Part shown: positions 49,584 through 59,128 of the stretch, one piece after another | How the letters are laid out: each line of letters starts with the position of its first letter | How positions within the stretch are numbered: the first letter of the stretch is position 1 | DNA from: DATBVX01 sp963696675 | Lineage (GTDB): Bacteria; Pseudomonadota; Gammaproteobacteria; Steroidobacterales; Steroidobacteraceae | Direction of reading: 5' to 3' | Length of the DNA: 64,000 bases | Assembly (NCBI GenBank): GCA_963696675.1 | Contig: CAVOLM010000061.1 | Span: 1 to 64,000 of the forward strand | Position numbers and translations under genes: made by a program | The notes under the pieces: model-generated | The model's database searches: none | The model's input: the letters and a program-made list of their open reading frames with translations, nothing else | Told to the model about the DNA's origin: nothing

Positions 49584-51537
49584 TCATCTGCCGTCAGCAG
49601 GCTTGCTCAGGAGTGCCGCGCGATACAGGAGCCAGGCAATGACCCCGAGCACCACGAGACCGAGCGCCTCACCCCACTGAGTCGGCTGCAGTTTCTCGGG
49701 GAGCGCCAGGACATCGGCGTGTCGTGAAGCGACGATCGCGAAAGCGATGATGATGCCCATCAGCGCTTCGCCGGTGATGAGGCCCGCGCTGAACAGCACA
49801 CCGCGCCGATGCAGTTTCTCCTTGGCCTCCGCGTCGTCCGGCACGCGCGCGATGCGCTCGACGATGTAGGTCAGAAACCCGCCGAGAAAGATCGGCACCG
49901 TGTATTCGAGCGGCAGATAGATTCCGACCGCTGCGCCCAGCACGGGCACGCGAAAGCGCGCGCCGCGCGCCTTGAGAATCTCGTCGATGACGATGATCAC
50001 GGCGCCGATCACCGCTCCGATCCACACCATTGACCACGGCAGCACGCCACCGAACATGCCCTTCGAGACCGAGGCCATCAGGGTCGCTTGCGGCGCGAGC
50101 AGCGGTCGCGGATGTGCCTGCGGTCGGCACGCCGATGCCGTACGCGTGCTCGAGGAGATTGAGCACCGGGGCCATGATCAACGCGCACGACACGGCGCCG
50201 ATCGCGAGCATCACCTGCTGGCGCCAGGGCGTCGCGCCCACCAGCTGACCCGCCTTGAGGTCCTGCAGGTTGTCGCCCGCGACCGCGGCCGCGCAGCACA
50301 CGACCGCGCCGATCATGATCGCTGCGACCGGTCCGAGCGGCGCATCGCGGCCCATCAGGAAGATCAGCACCACGGACGCGAACAGGATGGTCGAGATCGT
50401 GATGCCGGAGACCGGATTGTTGGACGAGCCGACGAGGCCCGCCATGTAGGCGGACACCGAGCAGAACAGGAATCCGGCGACGATCATGATGATCGTCATC
50501 GGCACGCTCACGGCGAGGCTTCCCACGATCGCCTGGTAGAGGCCGAACAGCGGCAGCGTGAACAGCACGATGCCGATCAGTACCCACTTCATCGGCAGGT
50601 CCTGCTCGGTGTGCGAGACCGCGCGCAGGCGCCGGCCCGCGTCGCCGCGAGGCCGCTGCGGACGCCGGACAGGAGCGACTTGCGCAGCGAGATGAGCGTC
50701 CAGATGCCGCCGATCAGCATCGCGCCGACGCCGAGGTAGCGAATCTGCGCCGACCAGATGGCGTATGCAGCGTCCTCCGCGGCGGCGCCTGCCACGCGGG
50801 CTGCGAGCTCCGCATTGCCGTCCAGGAAGTACGCGGCGTAGATCGGGATCGCGATGTTCCAGGAGATGACACCGCCGGCCATGATCACGATGCCGACGTT
50901 GAGGCCGACGATGTAGCCGACGCCGAGCAGCGCCGGCGACAGGTTGGTGCCGAAGTAGGCGATGCCCTTGCCGACGTAAGTGGCCGCGGCGGCGGTGTCC
51001 GGAATCAGCCGCAAGCCGCTGGTCGCGCCCGAGCTTGACGAGTCCCCCCAGCAACGCGGATCCAGCCAGCAGCTTCACGCCCTGCGCCGGGTTCTCGCCG
51101 GCGCGCAGCACCTCGGCCGCCGCCTTGCCTTCGGGGAACGCGAGGTTCTGCTCGACGATCAGCGCGCGGCGCAGCGGCACCGAGAACAGCACGCCGAGGA
51201 TGCCGCCGAGACCCGCGATCGCGAGCACCCACATGTACTTGAAGTCGCTCCAGTAGCCCAGGATCACGAGCGCGGGGATCGTGAAGATCACGCCGGCTGC
51301 GATCGAGGCGGCCGCAGACGCGCCGGTCTGCACGATGTTGTTCTCGAGGATGTGCCCGCCGCCGAGCGCACGCAGCACGGCCATCGAGACGACGGCGGCC
51401 GGAATGGCCGAGGCGATGGTGAGACCGGCGAACAGGCCGAGGTAGGTGTTGGCCGCGGCCAGCAGCATCGCCAGGACGATGGCGAGCAGGATGGCGCGGA
51501 ACGTCAGTTGCGGCAAAGGTGCGGCGCTCGTGTTCAT
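49584..51537 (-). CDS. OPT-family oligopeptide transporter (about three frame breaks)
   Basis: Large polytopic transporter of the oligopeptide transporter family (PF03169), taking up peptides or metal-peptide complexes. LTFRAILLAIVLAMLLAAAN, TYLGLFAGLTIASAIPAAVV, LVGSSNNPVSGITISTILFA and AGDNLQDLKAGQLVGATPW are family landmarks. Frame changes are near 51020, 50640 and 50095. About 650 residues in total, as usual. It is immediately downstream of a POT-family transporter on the same strand. Confidence 0.9.
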
Positions 51538-51589
51538 CGTATTGCTCCCGATCAGCCTTCAGGACTCCGCTGCAGGTCGTGAGTCGCGC

Positions 51590-53086
51590 CTATTTGACGC
51601 CGGACATGAGGCGCTTGATGAAAGGCGTGAGGATGAGCATCACGGCGCCCGCGATTGCGCCCCACCAGAACAGGTACAGGAACTCTCCGGGCATGCCGGG
51701 CAGATTGTTGGGGTCGATCTCGCCTGCGAACTGGCCGGCGAGGTTGTTGCCGATCGCGGTGGCAAGGAACCACACGCCCATGACCTGGCCCACGAATCGT
51801 GCCGGCGCGAGCTTGGTCATCGAGCTCAGGCCTACGGGGCTCAGGCAAAGCTCGCCGAAGGTATGCAGGAGGTAGGTGAGGATCAGCCAGGTCGGCAGGA
51901 CCTTCTGGCCCTGCACTACGTAGCCCGCCGCCGCGAACATCACCAGGAAGCCGAGGCCCATGAAGATCAGGCCGACGCCGAATTTCGCCGGAGAGGAAAG
52001 ATCCATGTTGCGCCGGCCGAGGTTCACCCAGAGCGCGGCAAAAACGGGAGCAAAGATGATGATGAAGAGGGGGTTGACGGCCTGCAGGACGCCCGCGGGC
52101 ATGTCCATGCCGAACACGTGCCGATCAGTGTGCCGCTCGGCGAACAGATTGAAGGAAGCGCCGGCCTGCTCATAACCCGCCCAGAACATCGCGCAACCGA
52201 CGAACAGGGCGAGCATCGCCCAGACGCGGTTGTGTTCGGTGCGATCGAGTCCCGCGAACCACAGCAGATATGCGAAGTAGCCGGCGGCGAGCGCCACCAT
52301 GGCCCAGTTCGCGCCCTGCGATACCTCGACTGGGTTGAAGGCAATGCGCCCCGTGAACACCATCGCGGCGATCAACGCGACGATGGCGACGAAGACCATG
52401 ACCGGCCACCAAGTGGCACGCTTTCCCGGCGGCGCAACCCCGGATGTGCCGAGATACTTGCGCGTGAAGCGGAATTGAATCAGGCCCAGCAACATGCCGA
52501 CTGCCGGCAGCGCGAAGCCGACGTTCCAGCCGAATTTCGCGGCAACGATCGGGACGAAGAGCGAGCCGAAGAACGCACCGAGATTGATGCCCATGTAGAA
52601 AATCGAGAAGCCGGCATCGCGCCGCGACCCGCCTTCCGGGTAGAGCTGCGCGACGATGGCGCTGATGTTGGGCTTGAGCAGGCCCACGCCGCACACGATC
52701 ACCACCAGGCCGACGAAGAACAGGCGCGGGTCCCCGATCGCGAGGCTCGCATTCCCGATCATGATGAGGATGCCGCCGAAGAAAACCGATCGTTGCTGCC
52801 CGATCAGCCGATCCGCGATCCATCCGCCGAGCAGGCACAGAAGGTACGTGCCGGAGATGTACATGCCGTAAATCGCGTTAGCGGTGCGATCGTCGATCCC
52901 AAGGCCTCCGTCCACGACCGCCGCGGTCATGAACAGCACCAGCAGTGCCCGCATGCCGTAGTAGGTGAAGCGCTCCCACATCTCTGTGAAGAAGAGCGTC
53001 GCCAGCCCGCGGGGCTGGCCGAAGATCTGGGGACCGTTGGTGGAGTTGGGTGGGGAGGTGCTGGGAGCCGAGGCGGTGTCAGTCAT
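51590..53086 (-). CDS. POT/PTR2-family proton-dependent peptide transporter
   Basis: 498-residue MFS transporter for di- and tripeptides. TLFFTEMWERFTYYGMRALL is the ExxERFxYYG motif; GGWIADRLIGQQRSVFFGGI and SDAGFSIFYMGINLGAFFGS-like (RDAGFSIFYMGINLGAFFG) are the other POT signatures, and SPVGLSSMTKLAPARFVGQV the late one. About 14 spans. Intact. The OPT gene follows after 52 bases, so two unrelated peptide-uptake families may share a transcript. 53087-53234 shows no gene. Confidence 0.93.
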   Translation of the reverse strand: MTDTASAPSTSPPNSTNGPQIFGQPRGLATLFFTEMWERFTYYGMRALLVLFMTAAVVDGGLGIDDRTANAIYGMYISGTYLLCLLGGWIADRLIGQQRSVFFGGILIMIGNASLAIGDPRLFFVGLVVIVCGVGLLKPNISAIVAQLYPEGGSRRDAGFSIFYMGINLGAFFGSLFVPIVAAKFGWNVGFALPAVGMLLGLIQFRFTRKYLGTSGVAPPGKRATWWPVMVFVAIVALIAAMVFTGRIAFNPVEVSQGANWAMVALAAGYFAYLLWFAGLDRTEHNRVWAMLALFVGCAMFWAGYEQAGASFNLFAERHTDRHVFGMDMPAGVLQAVNPLFIIIFAPVFAALWVNLGRRNMDLSSPAKFGVGLIFMGLGFLVMFAAAGYVVQGQKVLPTWLILTYLLHTFGELCLSPVGLSSMTKLAPARFVGQVMGVWFLATAIGNNLAGQFAGEIDPNNLPGMPGEFLYLFWWGAIAGAVMLILTPFIKRLMSGVK

Positions 53087-53234
53087 GATTTGTTGTTTGC
53101 CCGTCGCTCAAGACTACGCGGCCTGCCGCGTTGCAAGGGCGCGAGTGTGCTTGATGTTGCTTTGCATCAGCAACCGGACCCGCCCGCGTCTCGCAGATGC
53201 ACGAAACGAATTCGTGCTTTACCACCTGAACGGG

Positions 53235-54027
53235 TCAGGCGTCGGCGTTTTTCTCGGCGGCTTCTTCTTCGGCCTGGCGCTTCAGCTTGGCCTTGAGCAT
53301 CACTCGCGACATCAGGATGCCGATCTCGTAGAGCAGGTACATCGGCACCGCCATGATGCACTGTGAGATCGCATCGGGCGGGGTGAGAAACGCGGCGATG
53401 ACGAAGATGCCAATGAGCACGTAGCCGCGATTGCTCGCCAGTGTCTCGACCTTGACCATTCCGGTGAGGACCAACAGCACCGTCGCCACTGGCACTTCAA
53501 AGGCGACGCCAAAGGCGAAGAACAACATCAGCACGAAATCCAGGTAATTGTTGATGTCCGTCATCATCAACACGCCGTGCGGGCCGGTGGTCGCGAAGAA
53601 CGCAAAGATCGCCGGGAACACCGCGTAGTAGGCGAACGCGACGCCACCGTAAAACAGCACGATGCTCGAGAGCAGCAACGGCAAGTGCGAAACGCTTCTC
53701 GTGACGGTATAGACCCGGGGCCACGAACGCCCACGCCTGGTACAGCACGTACGGCATCGCGAGGAAGACTGCGGCGACGATGGCGAGCTTGAACGGCGCC
53801 ATGAAAGGCGCGATTACGTTCGTTGCAATCATCGATGCGCCGCTTGGCAGCTTCTGCATCAGCGGGTGCGCGATGAACTCGAACAATTCATCAGCGTAGA
53901 TGACACACGGAATCGACAGGATCGCCACCGCGATGGTCGCCCGCAGCAGGCGATCGCGCAGCTCGAGCAGGTGGGAGATCAGCGTGCCTTCGGCAAGCGT
54001 CTCAGGCTCACGGCCCGGTTCGCTCAT
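53235..54027 (-). CDS. tatC: Sec-independent translocase subunit TatC (one frame break)
   Basis: Receptor core of the twin-arginine translocase in the inner membrane. GTLISHLLELRDRLLRATIA is the TatC N-terminus with the conserved Glu; six spans follow, e.g. LAIVAAVFLAMPYVLYQAWA and FLTPPDAISQCIMAVPMYLL. Removing one T near 53695 gives FALPLLLSSIVLFYGG. About 263 residues. Its start overlaps tatB by 20 bases. Confidence 0.94.
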
Positions 54028-54283
54028 GCGGGCTCTGCGTGTCAGGAGCTGGATCGACTGGCGTGGCCGTCGCCGGAGGCGTCACAGGACTCGCCTTGCG
54101 GGCGGCGGTTTCTTCGAAGTTGACTTCCTGATCGAGCTGCTCACGGAATTGTCGCGCCATTGCGCGCGCCCGTCCGACCCAGCGTCCGATCTGCGCCGCG
54201 AGCTTGGGCAGGCGCTGGGGACCGAGCACGATGAGCGCCAGGCCGAAGATCAGCACCAGCTCCGAGAAGCCGACCTCGAACAT
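54008..54283 (-). CDS. tatB: Sec-independent translocase subunit TatB
   Basis: 91-residue single-span protein with an amphipathic helix; partner of TatC in substrate recognition. MFEVGFSELVLIFGLALIVL followed by GPQRLPKLAAQIGRWVGRAR is the TatB pattern, including the Glu in the span. A Pro/Thr-rich tail is typical. Intact, between tatA and tatC. Confidence 0.93.
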   Translation of the reverse strand: MFEVGFSELVLIFGLALIVLGPQRLPKLAAQIGRWVGRARAMARQFREQLDQEVNFEETAARKASPVTPPATATPVDPAPDTQSPHERTGP

Positions 54284-54290
54284 CGGTCAC

Positions 54291-54542
54291 TCAGGCGTTG
54301 CGACTGCCCGGATTCTTCGCATCGGCGTTGCGCTTCGCGTCCGGCGCGGAGTCGAAGTCGGCATCGCCCTCTTCGTGCTTGATCTGTTTCATCGACTCCT
54401 CGGTATCGCCGTCGTTGACAGCTTTCTTGAAGCCGCGAACTGCGGCACCGAGGTCCGAACCGATGTTGCGCAGCTTCTTGGCGCCAAACACCAGCAACGC
54501 GATCAGCAGGATGATGATCAATTCACGCCAGCCGATGCCCAT
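54291..54542 (-). CDS. tatA: Sec-independent translocase subunit TatA
   Basis: 83-residue pore-forming component of the twin-arginine translocase. MGIGWRELIIILLIALLVFG, then AKKLRNIGSDLGAAVRGFKK: one short span, the Phe-Gly hinge and the amphipathic helix. The acidic tail is usual. Intact, first gene of tatABC. On the minus strand upstream, AACAATTG occurs twice 14 bases apart (54584-54605), which could be an operator or chance. Confidence 0.94.
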   Translation of the reverse strand: MGIGWRELIIILLIALLVFGAKKLRNIGSDLGAAVRGFKKAVNDGDTEESMKQIKHEEGDADFDSAPDAKRNADAKNPGSRNA

Positions 54543-54632
54543 GCCAACTCTCCAGGATTTCTAACGAGGCCGGGATGATACGCCAATTGTTCCCCGGCAA
54601 TTGTTGACTGCCCCGCGCTTCCGTAAGGCCGT

Positions 54633-55091
54633 TCATCCGGCGCCGCTCGCCGGAGCTACTTCGAGCCAGAATGTCACGGGACCGTCATTGACGAGACTGA
54701 CGTGCATGTGTGCACCAAAGCGGCCTGTCGCGACGCGCAGACGCGTACCACGTGCTTTGTCGACGAGATGTTCGAACAAACGCTCGCCGGTTGCGGAATC
54801 CGCCGCCTTGCTGAATCCGGCGCGCATGCCCTTGCGCGTATCCGCGGCGAGCGTGAACTGCGAGACGAGCAGCAAGTCGCCGCCGATTTCCGTGAGCGCC
54901 AGATTCATGCGCCCTTCTCCATCGTCGAAGATGCGATACCCCACGATGCGTTCGAGCAACCGCTCAGCCACCGATTCCGTATCGCCGGGCTGAATCGCTA
55001 CCAGGGCGAGGACACCACGACCTATTGAGCCGACGGTTTCGGTATCCACCCTGACTGCGGCCTCGGTGACCCTTTGGATCAACGCAATCAT
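54633..55091 (-). CDS. dtd: D-aminoacyl-tRNA deacylase
   Basis: Hydrolyses D-amino acids from mischarged tRNA. MIALIQRVTEAAVRVDTETV starts the fold; LVSQFTLAADTRKGMRAGF holds the SQxT active-site motif and NDGPVTFWLEV the cross-subunit GP motif. 152 residues; I start at ATG 55091 because the conserved sequence begins there (a TTG/GTG-type start 15 bases upstream adds non-conserved residues). Intact. Confidence 0.94.
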   Translation of the reverse strand: MIALIQRVTEAAVRVDTETVGSIGRGVLALVAIQPGDTESVAERLLERIVGYRIFDDGEGRMNLALTEIGGDLLLVSQFTLAADTRKGMRAGFSKAADSATGERLFEHLVDKARGTRLRVATGRFGAHMHVSLVNDGPVTFWLEVAPASGAG

Positions 55092-55490
55092 TGAAGTGTG
55101 TGCCACTCTAGGAGCGAAATAGGCGTCAATCTAGGGCTAGAAAAACCAATCCAACTATAGAAACGCCCATAAACTGGACTGTAAAAGCCACTCGTTACGA
55201 GCAATAGATATGTGGGGTAGATAGGGTCCAAGGTTCGTATTTATAACGCACAAATGGGAACATAGATCTGTAGTGAGCCCTCATAAAGGCCAAGTTGTGG
55301 AATCAAAACATCTGCCAATACTCACGGAGATCGCCTGCAATTAGCGCGTCGTCGGTCATGCCGCTGCCGCGCCGACCCGGCAAGTACAGCTCGCCCCGCG
55401 GCGCCTGGGCAGGTCGGTAAATGATTCACTTGAATTCGCGCTCTCATTTACCATGGCGCGCCCACAGAAGCCCAAGAAGGACTGCTGCAC
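55092..55490 (+). other. Gene-free, AT-rich intergenic stretch
   Basis: About 400 bases between the divergent dtd and cytochrome c4 genes with no supported reading frame. In 55141-55320 I count 74 G/C in 180 bases (41%), far below the surroundings. It must carry both divergent promoters, but no convincing -35/-10 pair stood out. An untranslated RNA or acquired sequence is possible; I see no tRNA-like arms. Confidence 0.5.
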
Positions 55491-56144
55491 ATGCCATCGC
55501 GGATTTTCCGTCCGGCTCTGATCGCCGCCTACATAGTCATCGCACTCACCTCTCCCGCGCTGACGCAAGCGGACGCTGATCCGGAACATGGCCGCGCGCT
55601 CGCGTATACCTGCTACGGCTGTCATGGCATTCCCAACTACAAGAACGTGTATCCGACCTACAGCGTACCGAAGCTCGAAGGCCAGCACGCCGAGTACCTC
55701 GCCACCGCGCTGCAGGGCTATCGCAGCGGCGAGCGCTCACACGGGACGATGCATTCGCAGGCCGCGACGCTGAGTGATCAGGACATGCAGGATATCGCGG
55801 CGTTCCTGGCCGGCAAATCGCTGCAGGCAGGCGCGACACCGGTTGGCAAGGCACCGCAGAAAGCCCAGGAGCTTTGCGTCGCGTGTCACGGACCCGAGGG
55901 CGTTGGCATCACACCGTTATATCCGTCGCTCGCGGGCCAGCACGAGGACTATCTGGAACGTGCCCTCAAGGACTATCGCGATGGCGGGCGTAAGAACCCG
56001 GTGATGAGCGGGTTCGTGTCGCAGCTCACGGACGAGGACATCAAGGAACTCGCCGAGTATTACTCCCAGCAGCGACCCAGCCTTTCTACCGCGAAGCACG
56101 CCACGTGGTTCGCGCAGGAAGGTCACGACACGAAGGGCAAGTAG
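55491..56144 (+). CDS. Dihaem cytochrome c4-type protein
   Basis: Periplasmic electron carrier. A signal peptide (IFRPALIAAYIVIALTSPAL) leads to two cytochrome c domains with haem sites CYGCH (near residue 42) and CVACH (near residue 129); Met ligands are offered by GTMHSQ and NPVMSG. 217 residues, typical for c4, which often feeds terminal oxidases. Intact. Expression context is the AT-rich gap upstream. Confidence 0.9.
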   Translation: MPSRIFRPALIAAYIVIALTSPALTQADADPEHGRALAYTCYGCHGIPNYKNVYPTYSVPKLEGQHAEYLATALQGYRSGERSHGTMHSQAATLSDQDMQDIAAFLAGKSLQAGATPVGKAPQKAQELCVACHGPEGVGITPLYPSLAGQHEDYLERALKDYRDGGRKNPVMSGFVSQLTDEDIKELAEYYSQQRPSLSTAKHATWFAQEGHDTKGK

Positions 56145-56187
56145 AGGACCCGACGGCGCGCCAGCACGTGGCGCCAGCCGAGCTGTC

Positions 56188-57120
56188 ATGTCCGCAGATG
56201 GAATTTACGCGGTCGACACCCACTACATCCGTCCTGGCCACGATGCGAGCCACCTGATTCTCGAGAATGGCCGTGCCGCGTTCGTCGATACCGGACCCGC
56301 GAGCGGAATACCGCATCTGCTGAGCGCTCTCGCCAGGCTTGGCGTCGCGCCGGAGCAGGTGGACTACGTATTGCTGACGCATGTCCACCTCGATCATGCC
56401 GGCGGCGCGGGACTGCTGATGCAATCGCTCCCCAACGCGCAGGCGGTGGTACATCCCCGCGGCGCCCGCCACATGATCGACCCGTCGAAACTGATCGAAG
56501 GCAGCATTGCCGTGTACGGTGAGGAACGCTTCCGTGAGCTGTATGGACAAATCGTGCCCATCCCGCGCGAGCGCGTTACACAAAGCGCGGACGGTATGCG
56601 GATCGCACTTGCCGGCCGCAAGCTTGAGCTCATCCACACGCCGGGGCATGCGCTGCATCACTACTGCGTGATCGACCGGCAAGCCGAAGCTATCTTCTCG
56701 GGCGACACTTTCGGCATCTCGTATCGGCACTTCGACACCGCTGCCGGCGAATTCATCTTCCCGACGACGACGCCAGTCCACTTCGATCCGCTGGCGTTGC
56801 ACGCCTCTGTCGATCGGCTCATGAGCTATCAGCCGCAGGCGATCTACCTGACCCATTTCAGCAAGGTCACACAGTTGCCACGTCTGGCCGCCGACATGCA
56901 CGAGTGCATCGATGGCTTCGTCGCCATTGCGCGCCGACACGCCGGGGAGCGCGAGCGAAGTGCGCGCATCCGTGCTGACCTGTTCGCCTACATTGCGCAA
57001 CGGCTCGAGCGGCACGGTTTCAGGTCGAGCGATGCAACGCTGCAGGAGTTGCTGGCTACGGACGTGGAGCTGAATTCCCAAGGCCTCGAAGTCTGGCTGG
57101 ATCGCGGCGCGCCGGGTTGA
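56188..57120 (+). CDS. MBL-fold metallo-hydrolase
   Basis: 310-residue metallo-beta-lactamase-fold hydrolase. The metal site LTHVHLDHAGGAG (HxHxDH) is followed by a His in HTPGHALHHYC and an Asp in IFSGDTFG. The long C-terminal helical region is like glyoxalase II-type or persulfide-dioxygenase-distant relatives; the substrate is not evident. Intact. The next gene starts 6 bases after its stop, so it is likely to be co-transcribed with the acryloyl-CoA reductase-like gene. Confidence 0.88.
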   Translation: MSADGIYAVDTHYIRPGHDASHLILENGRAAFVDTGPASGIPHLLSALARLGVAPEQVDYVLLTHVHLDHAGGAGLLMQSLPNAQAVVHPRGARHMIDPSKLIEGSIAVYGEERFRELYGQIVPIPRERVTQSADGMRIALAGRKLELIHTPGHALHHYCVIDRQAEAIFSGDTFGISYRHFDTAAGEFIFPTTTPVHFDPLALHASVDRLMSYQPQAIYLTHFSKVTQLPRLAADMHECIDGFVAIARRHAGERERSARIRADLFAYIAQRLERHGFRSSDATLQELLATDVELNSQGLEVWLDRGAPG

Positions 57121-57125
57121 GAACC

Positions 57126-58124
57126 ATGCTGCCAGAAGCCCCGTTTCGCGCCTTCCGCATCCATGAGGAGAACGGGCAGGTCACGTCACGCTTCGAGTCG
57201 ATCACCCTGGATGATCTCGGCGAGGGCGATGTGGTCATCAAGGTGCGTTATTCGACCATCAACTATAAGGACGCCCTCGCCGCAACCGGCGCCGGAAAGA
57301 TCCTGCGCAAGTATCCGCTGGTAGGCGGCATCGATCTCGCCGGCGAGGTGATCTCGACCAACGATACGCGCTACAAGGTCGGTGACAAGGTACTCGTGAC
57401 CGGATGCGAGCTGAGTGAAACGCACGATGGCGGTTACGCGGAGTACGCACGCGTGAAGGGCGACTGGGTCGTGCCGATTCCGGCCGCACTCGATGAGTAC
57501 CAGGCCATGGGACTGGGCACTGCGGGATTCACGGCGGCGCTGGCGATCCATCGCATGGAACAGAATGGTCAGCAGCCTGCAAATGGCCCCATCGTCGTCA
57601 CTGGCGCTACCGGCGGCGTCGGCAGTATGGCGATCAACATGCTGAGCACGCGGGGCTACGATGTCGTCGCGGTGAGCGGCAAGCCCGAGGCGGCAGGCTT
57701 CCTGCGTGCGCTCGGCGCCAAACAAATCCTGCAGCGCCAGGAGATCGTGATCGGCTCCCGTCCGCTGGAGGCAGCGAGGTGGGCCGGCGCGATCGACAGT
57801 GTGGGCGGCGATCTTCTCGGCTGGCTCACGCGCACGGTGAGTTTCCGGGGCAACGTCGCGAGCGTCGGCCTGGTCGGAGGCGCCGAGTTCCGGGCCTCGG
57901 TCATGCCGTTCATTCTGCGGGGCGTGAATCTGCTCGGCATCAACTCTTCCGCGACACCCCGCGACCTGCGGCTCGAGGTCTGGAAGCGGGTCGGCACTGA
58001 CCTTTTGCCGCCCGATCTCGAGCGCATCGTCATGCGCACAGTGCGGTTCGAAGAACTGCCGGAAGCATTCGAGGACTACCTCAAGGGGCAAGTCGTCGGC
58101 CGGACGGTGGTCGCGATCGGATAA
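57126..58124 (+). CDS. acuI: Acryloyl-CoA reductase-like MDR oxidoreductase (YhdH/AcuI)
   Basis: Zinc-free medium-chain reductase that uses NADPH to reduce acryloyl-CoA to propionyl-CoA in characterised relatives. STINYKDALAATGAGKILRK, LVGGIDLAGEV, ETHDGGYAEYARVKGDWVVP and VTGATGGVGSMAINMLSTRG (NADPH site) followed by RWAGAIDSVGG and VMPFILRGVNLLGINS are YhdH/AcuI hallmarks. Intact, 332 residues from ATG 57126; a TTG at 57117 is less likely. The propionyl-CoA it would form is the substrate of the methylcitrate cycle encoded just downstream. Confidence 0.85.
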   Translation: MLPEAPFRAFRIHEENGQVTSRFESITLDDLGEGDVVIKVRYSTINYKDALAATGAGKILRKYPLVGGIDLAGEVISTNDTRYKVGDKVLVTGCELSETHDGGYAEYARVKGDWVVPIPAALDEYQAMGLGTAGFTAALAIHRMEQNGQQPANGPIVVTGATGGVGSMAINMLSTRGYDVVAVSGKPEAAGFLRALGAKQILQRQEIVIGSRPLEAARWAGAIDSVGGDLLGWLTRTVSFRGNVASVGLVGGAEFRASVMPFILRGVNLLGINSSATPRDLRLEVWKRVGTDLLPPDLERIVMRTVRFEELPEAFEDYLKGQVVGRTVVAIG

Positions 58125-58129
58125 CGAGC

Positions 58130-58135
58130 TACAAT
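58130..58135 (+). promoter_or_regulatory. Candidate -10 box for prpB
   Basis: TACAAT, one mismatch from TATAAT, stands 71 bases before the prpB ATG in the 81-base gap after acuI. No -35 match was found at normal spacing, so activator dependence is possible. No prpR-type regulator gene is in the window. Confidence 0.25.
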
Positions 58136-58205
58136 AACGGCCCGGTTTTTCTGCAGTACCGGCGCAGCGCCTGGTTCTCTCGGGTCCGCCGCGGCTAACG
58201 AGGCA

Positions 58206-59103
58206 ATGTCCAAGCCCGAACTCTCCGCTGGCGCGCGCTTGCGCGCCGCGCTCGACATCGAGCGGCCCTTGCAGGTCGTCGGTGCTATCAATGCCTACAG
58301 TGCGCTGCTCGCGCAACGCTGCGGATTTCGCGCTCTATATCTCTCCGGCGCGGGCGTGGCGAACGCCTCGTTCGGCCTCCCCGATCTCGGGATCACCAAC
58401 CTCAACGATGTGGCAGAGGACTGCCGCCGCATCACCGGGGCGAGCTCTCTGCCACTGCTGGTCGATGCTGACACGGGTTGGGGTGCTGCGTTCAACATCG
58501 CGCGCACGGTGCGTGATCTCACGCGCGCGGGAGCGGCCGGGATGCATATCGAGGACCAGGTGCAGGCGAAGCGCTGCGGCCACCGTCCGGGAAAGGCGCT
58601 GGTATCGGCGGAAGAAATGGTCGATCGCATCAGGGCAGCGGTGGACGCCCGCACCGATGATCAGTTCGTCATCATGGCGCGGACCGACGCGCACGCCGTG
58701 GAGGGCCAGGGCGCAGCGATCGACCGCGCGGCGCGCTACGTGGAGGCCGGGGCGGACATGCTGTTCGCCGAGGCACTGACGACACTGGAGGAATACAGAG
58801 GGTTCACCCGCGCCGTGCGCGTGCCGGTGCTCGCGAATATCACCGAATTCGGCAAGACGCCCCTCTTCACTACGCGTGAGCTCGCGGACGCTGGCGTGCG
58901 CCTGGCGCTCTATCCGTTGTCCGCGTTTCGAGCCGCTGCGCTGGCAGCATTGCAGGTCTATCGAGACATTGCGCGAGCGTGGCACTCAGAAAGACGTTCT
59001 GGACAGCATGCAGACCCGAGCGGAGCTCTACGAAGTGCTGGGCTACCACGAATACGAGAAGAAACTCGACGAGCTGTTCAGTCGGGGCACGAGCGAGAAT
59101 TGA
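58206..59103 (+). CDS. prpB: 2-methylisocitrate lyase (one frame break)
   Basis: Cleaves 2-methylisocitrate to pyruvate and succinate, the last step of the methylcitrate cycle. VGAINAYSALLAQRCGFRAL, YLSGAGVAN, VDADTGWG, the metal site HIEDQVQAKRCGHRPGK with the catalytic Cys, and ALYPLSAFRA fit PrpB. One base change near 58975 restores TLRERGTQKDVLDSMQTRAE and an end at 59103. About 298 residues. First gene of prpBCD. Confidence 0.93.
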
Positions 59104-59128
59104 GAGACTCACGAGCGGAGTACATCGC

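Noticed and set aside
49972..50739. A 255-codon plus-strand frame opposite the OPT transporter
   Set aside because: Very rich in Arg, Asp and His, with no family resemblance; the OPT gene is clear on the other strand despite its breaks.
51446..53296. A 616-codon plus-strand frame
   Set aside because: It is antisense to the well-supported POT transporter and has the His/Arg/Glu-rich low-complexity look of a GC-rich shadow frame.
57186..58316. A 376-codon minus-strand frame
   Set aside because: Antisense to the intact AcuI-like gene and the start of prpB; composition typical of a shadow.
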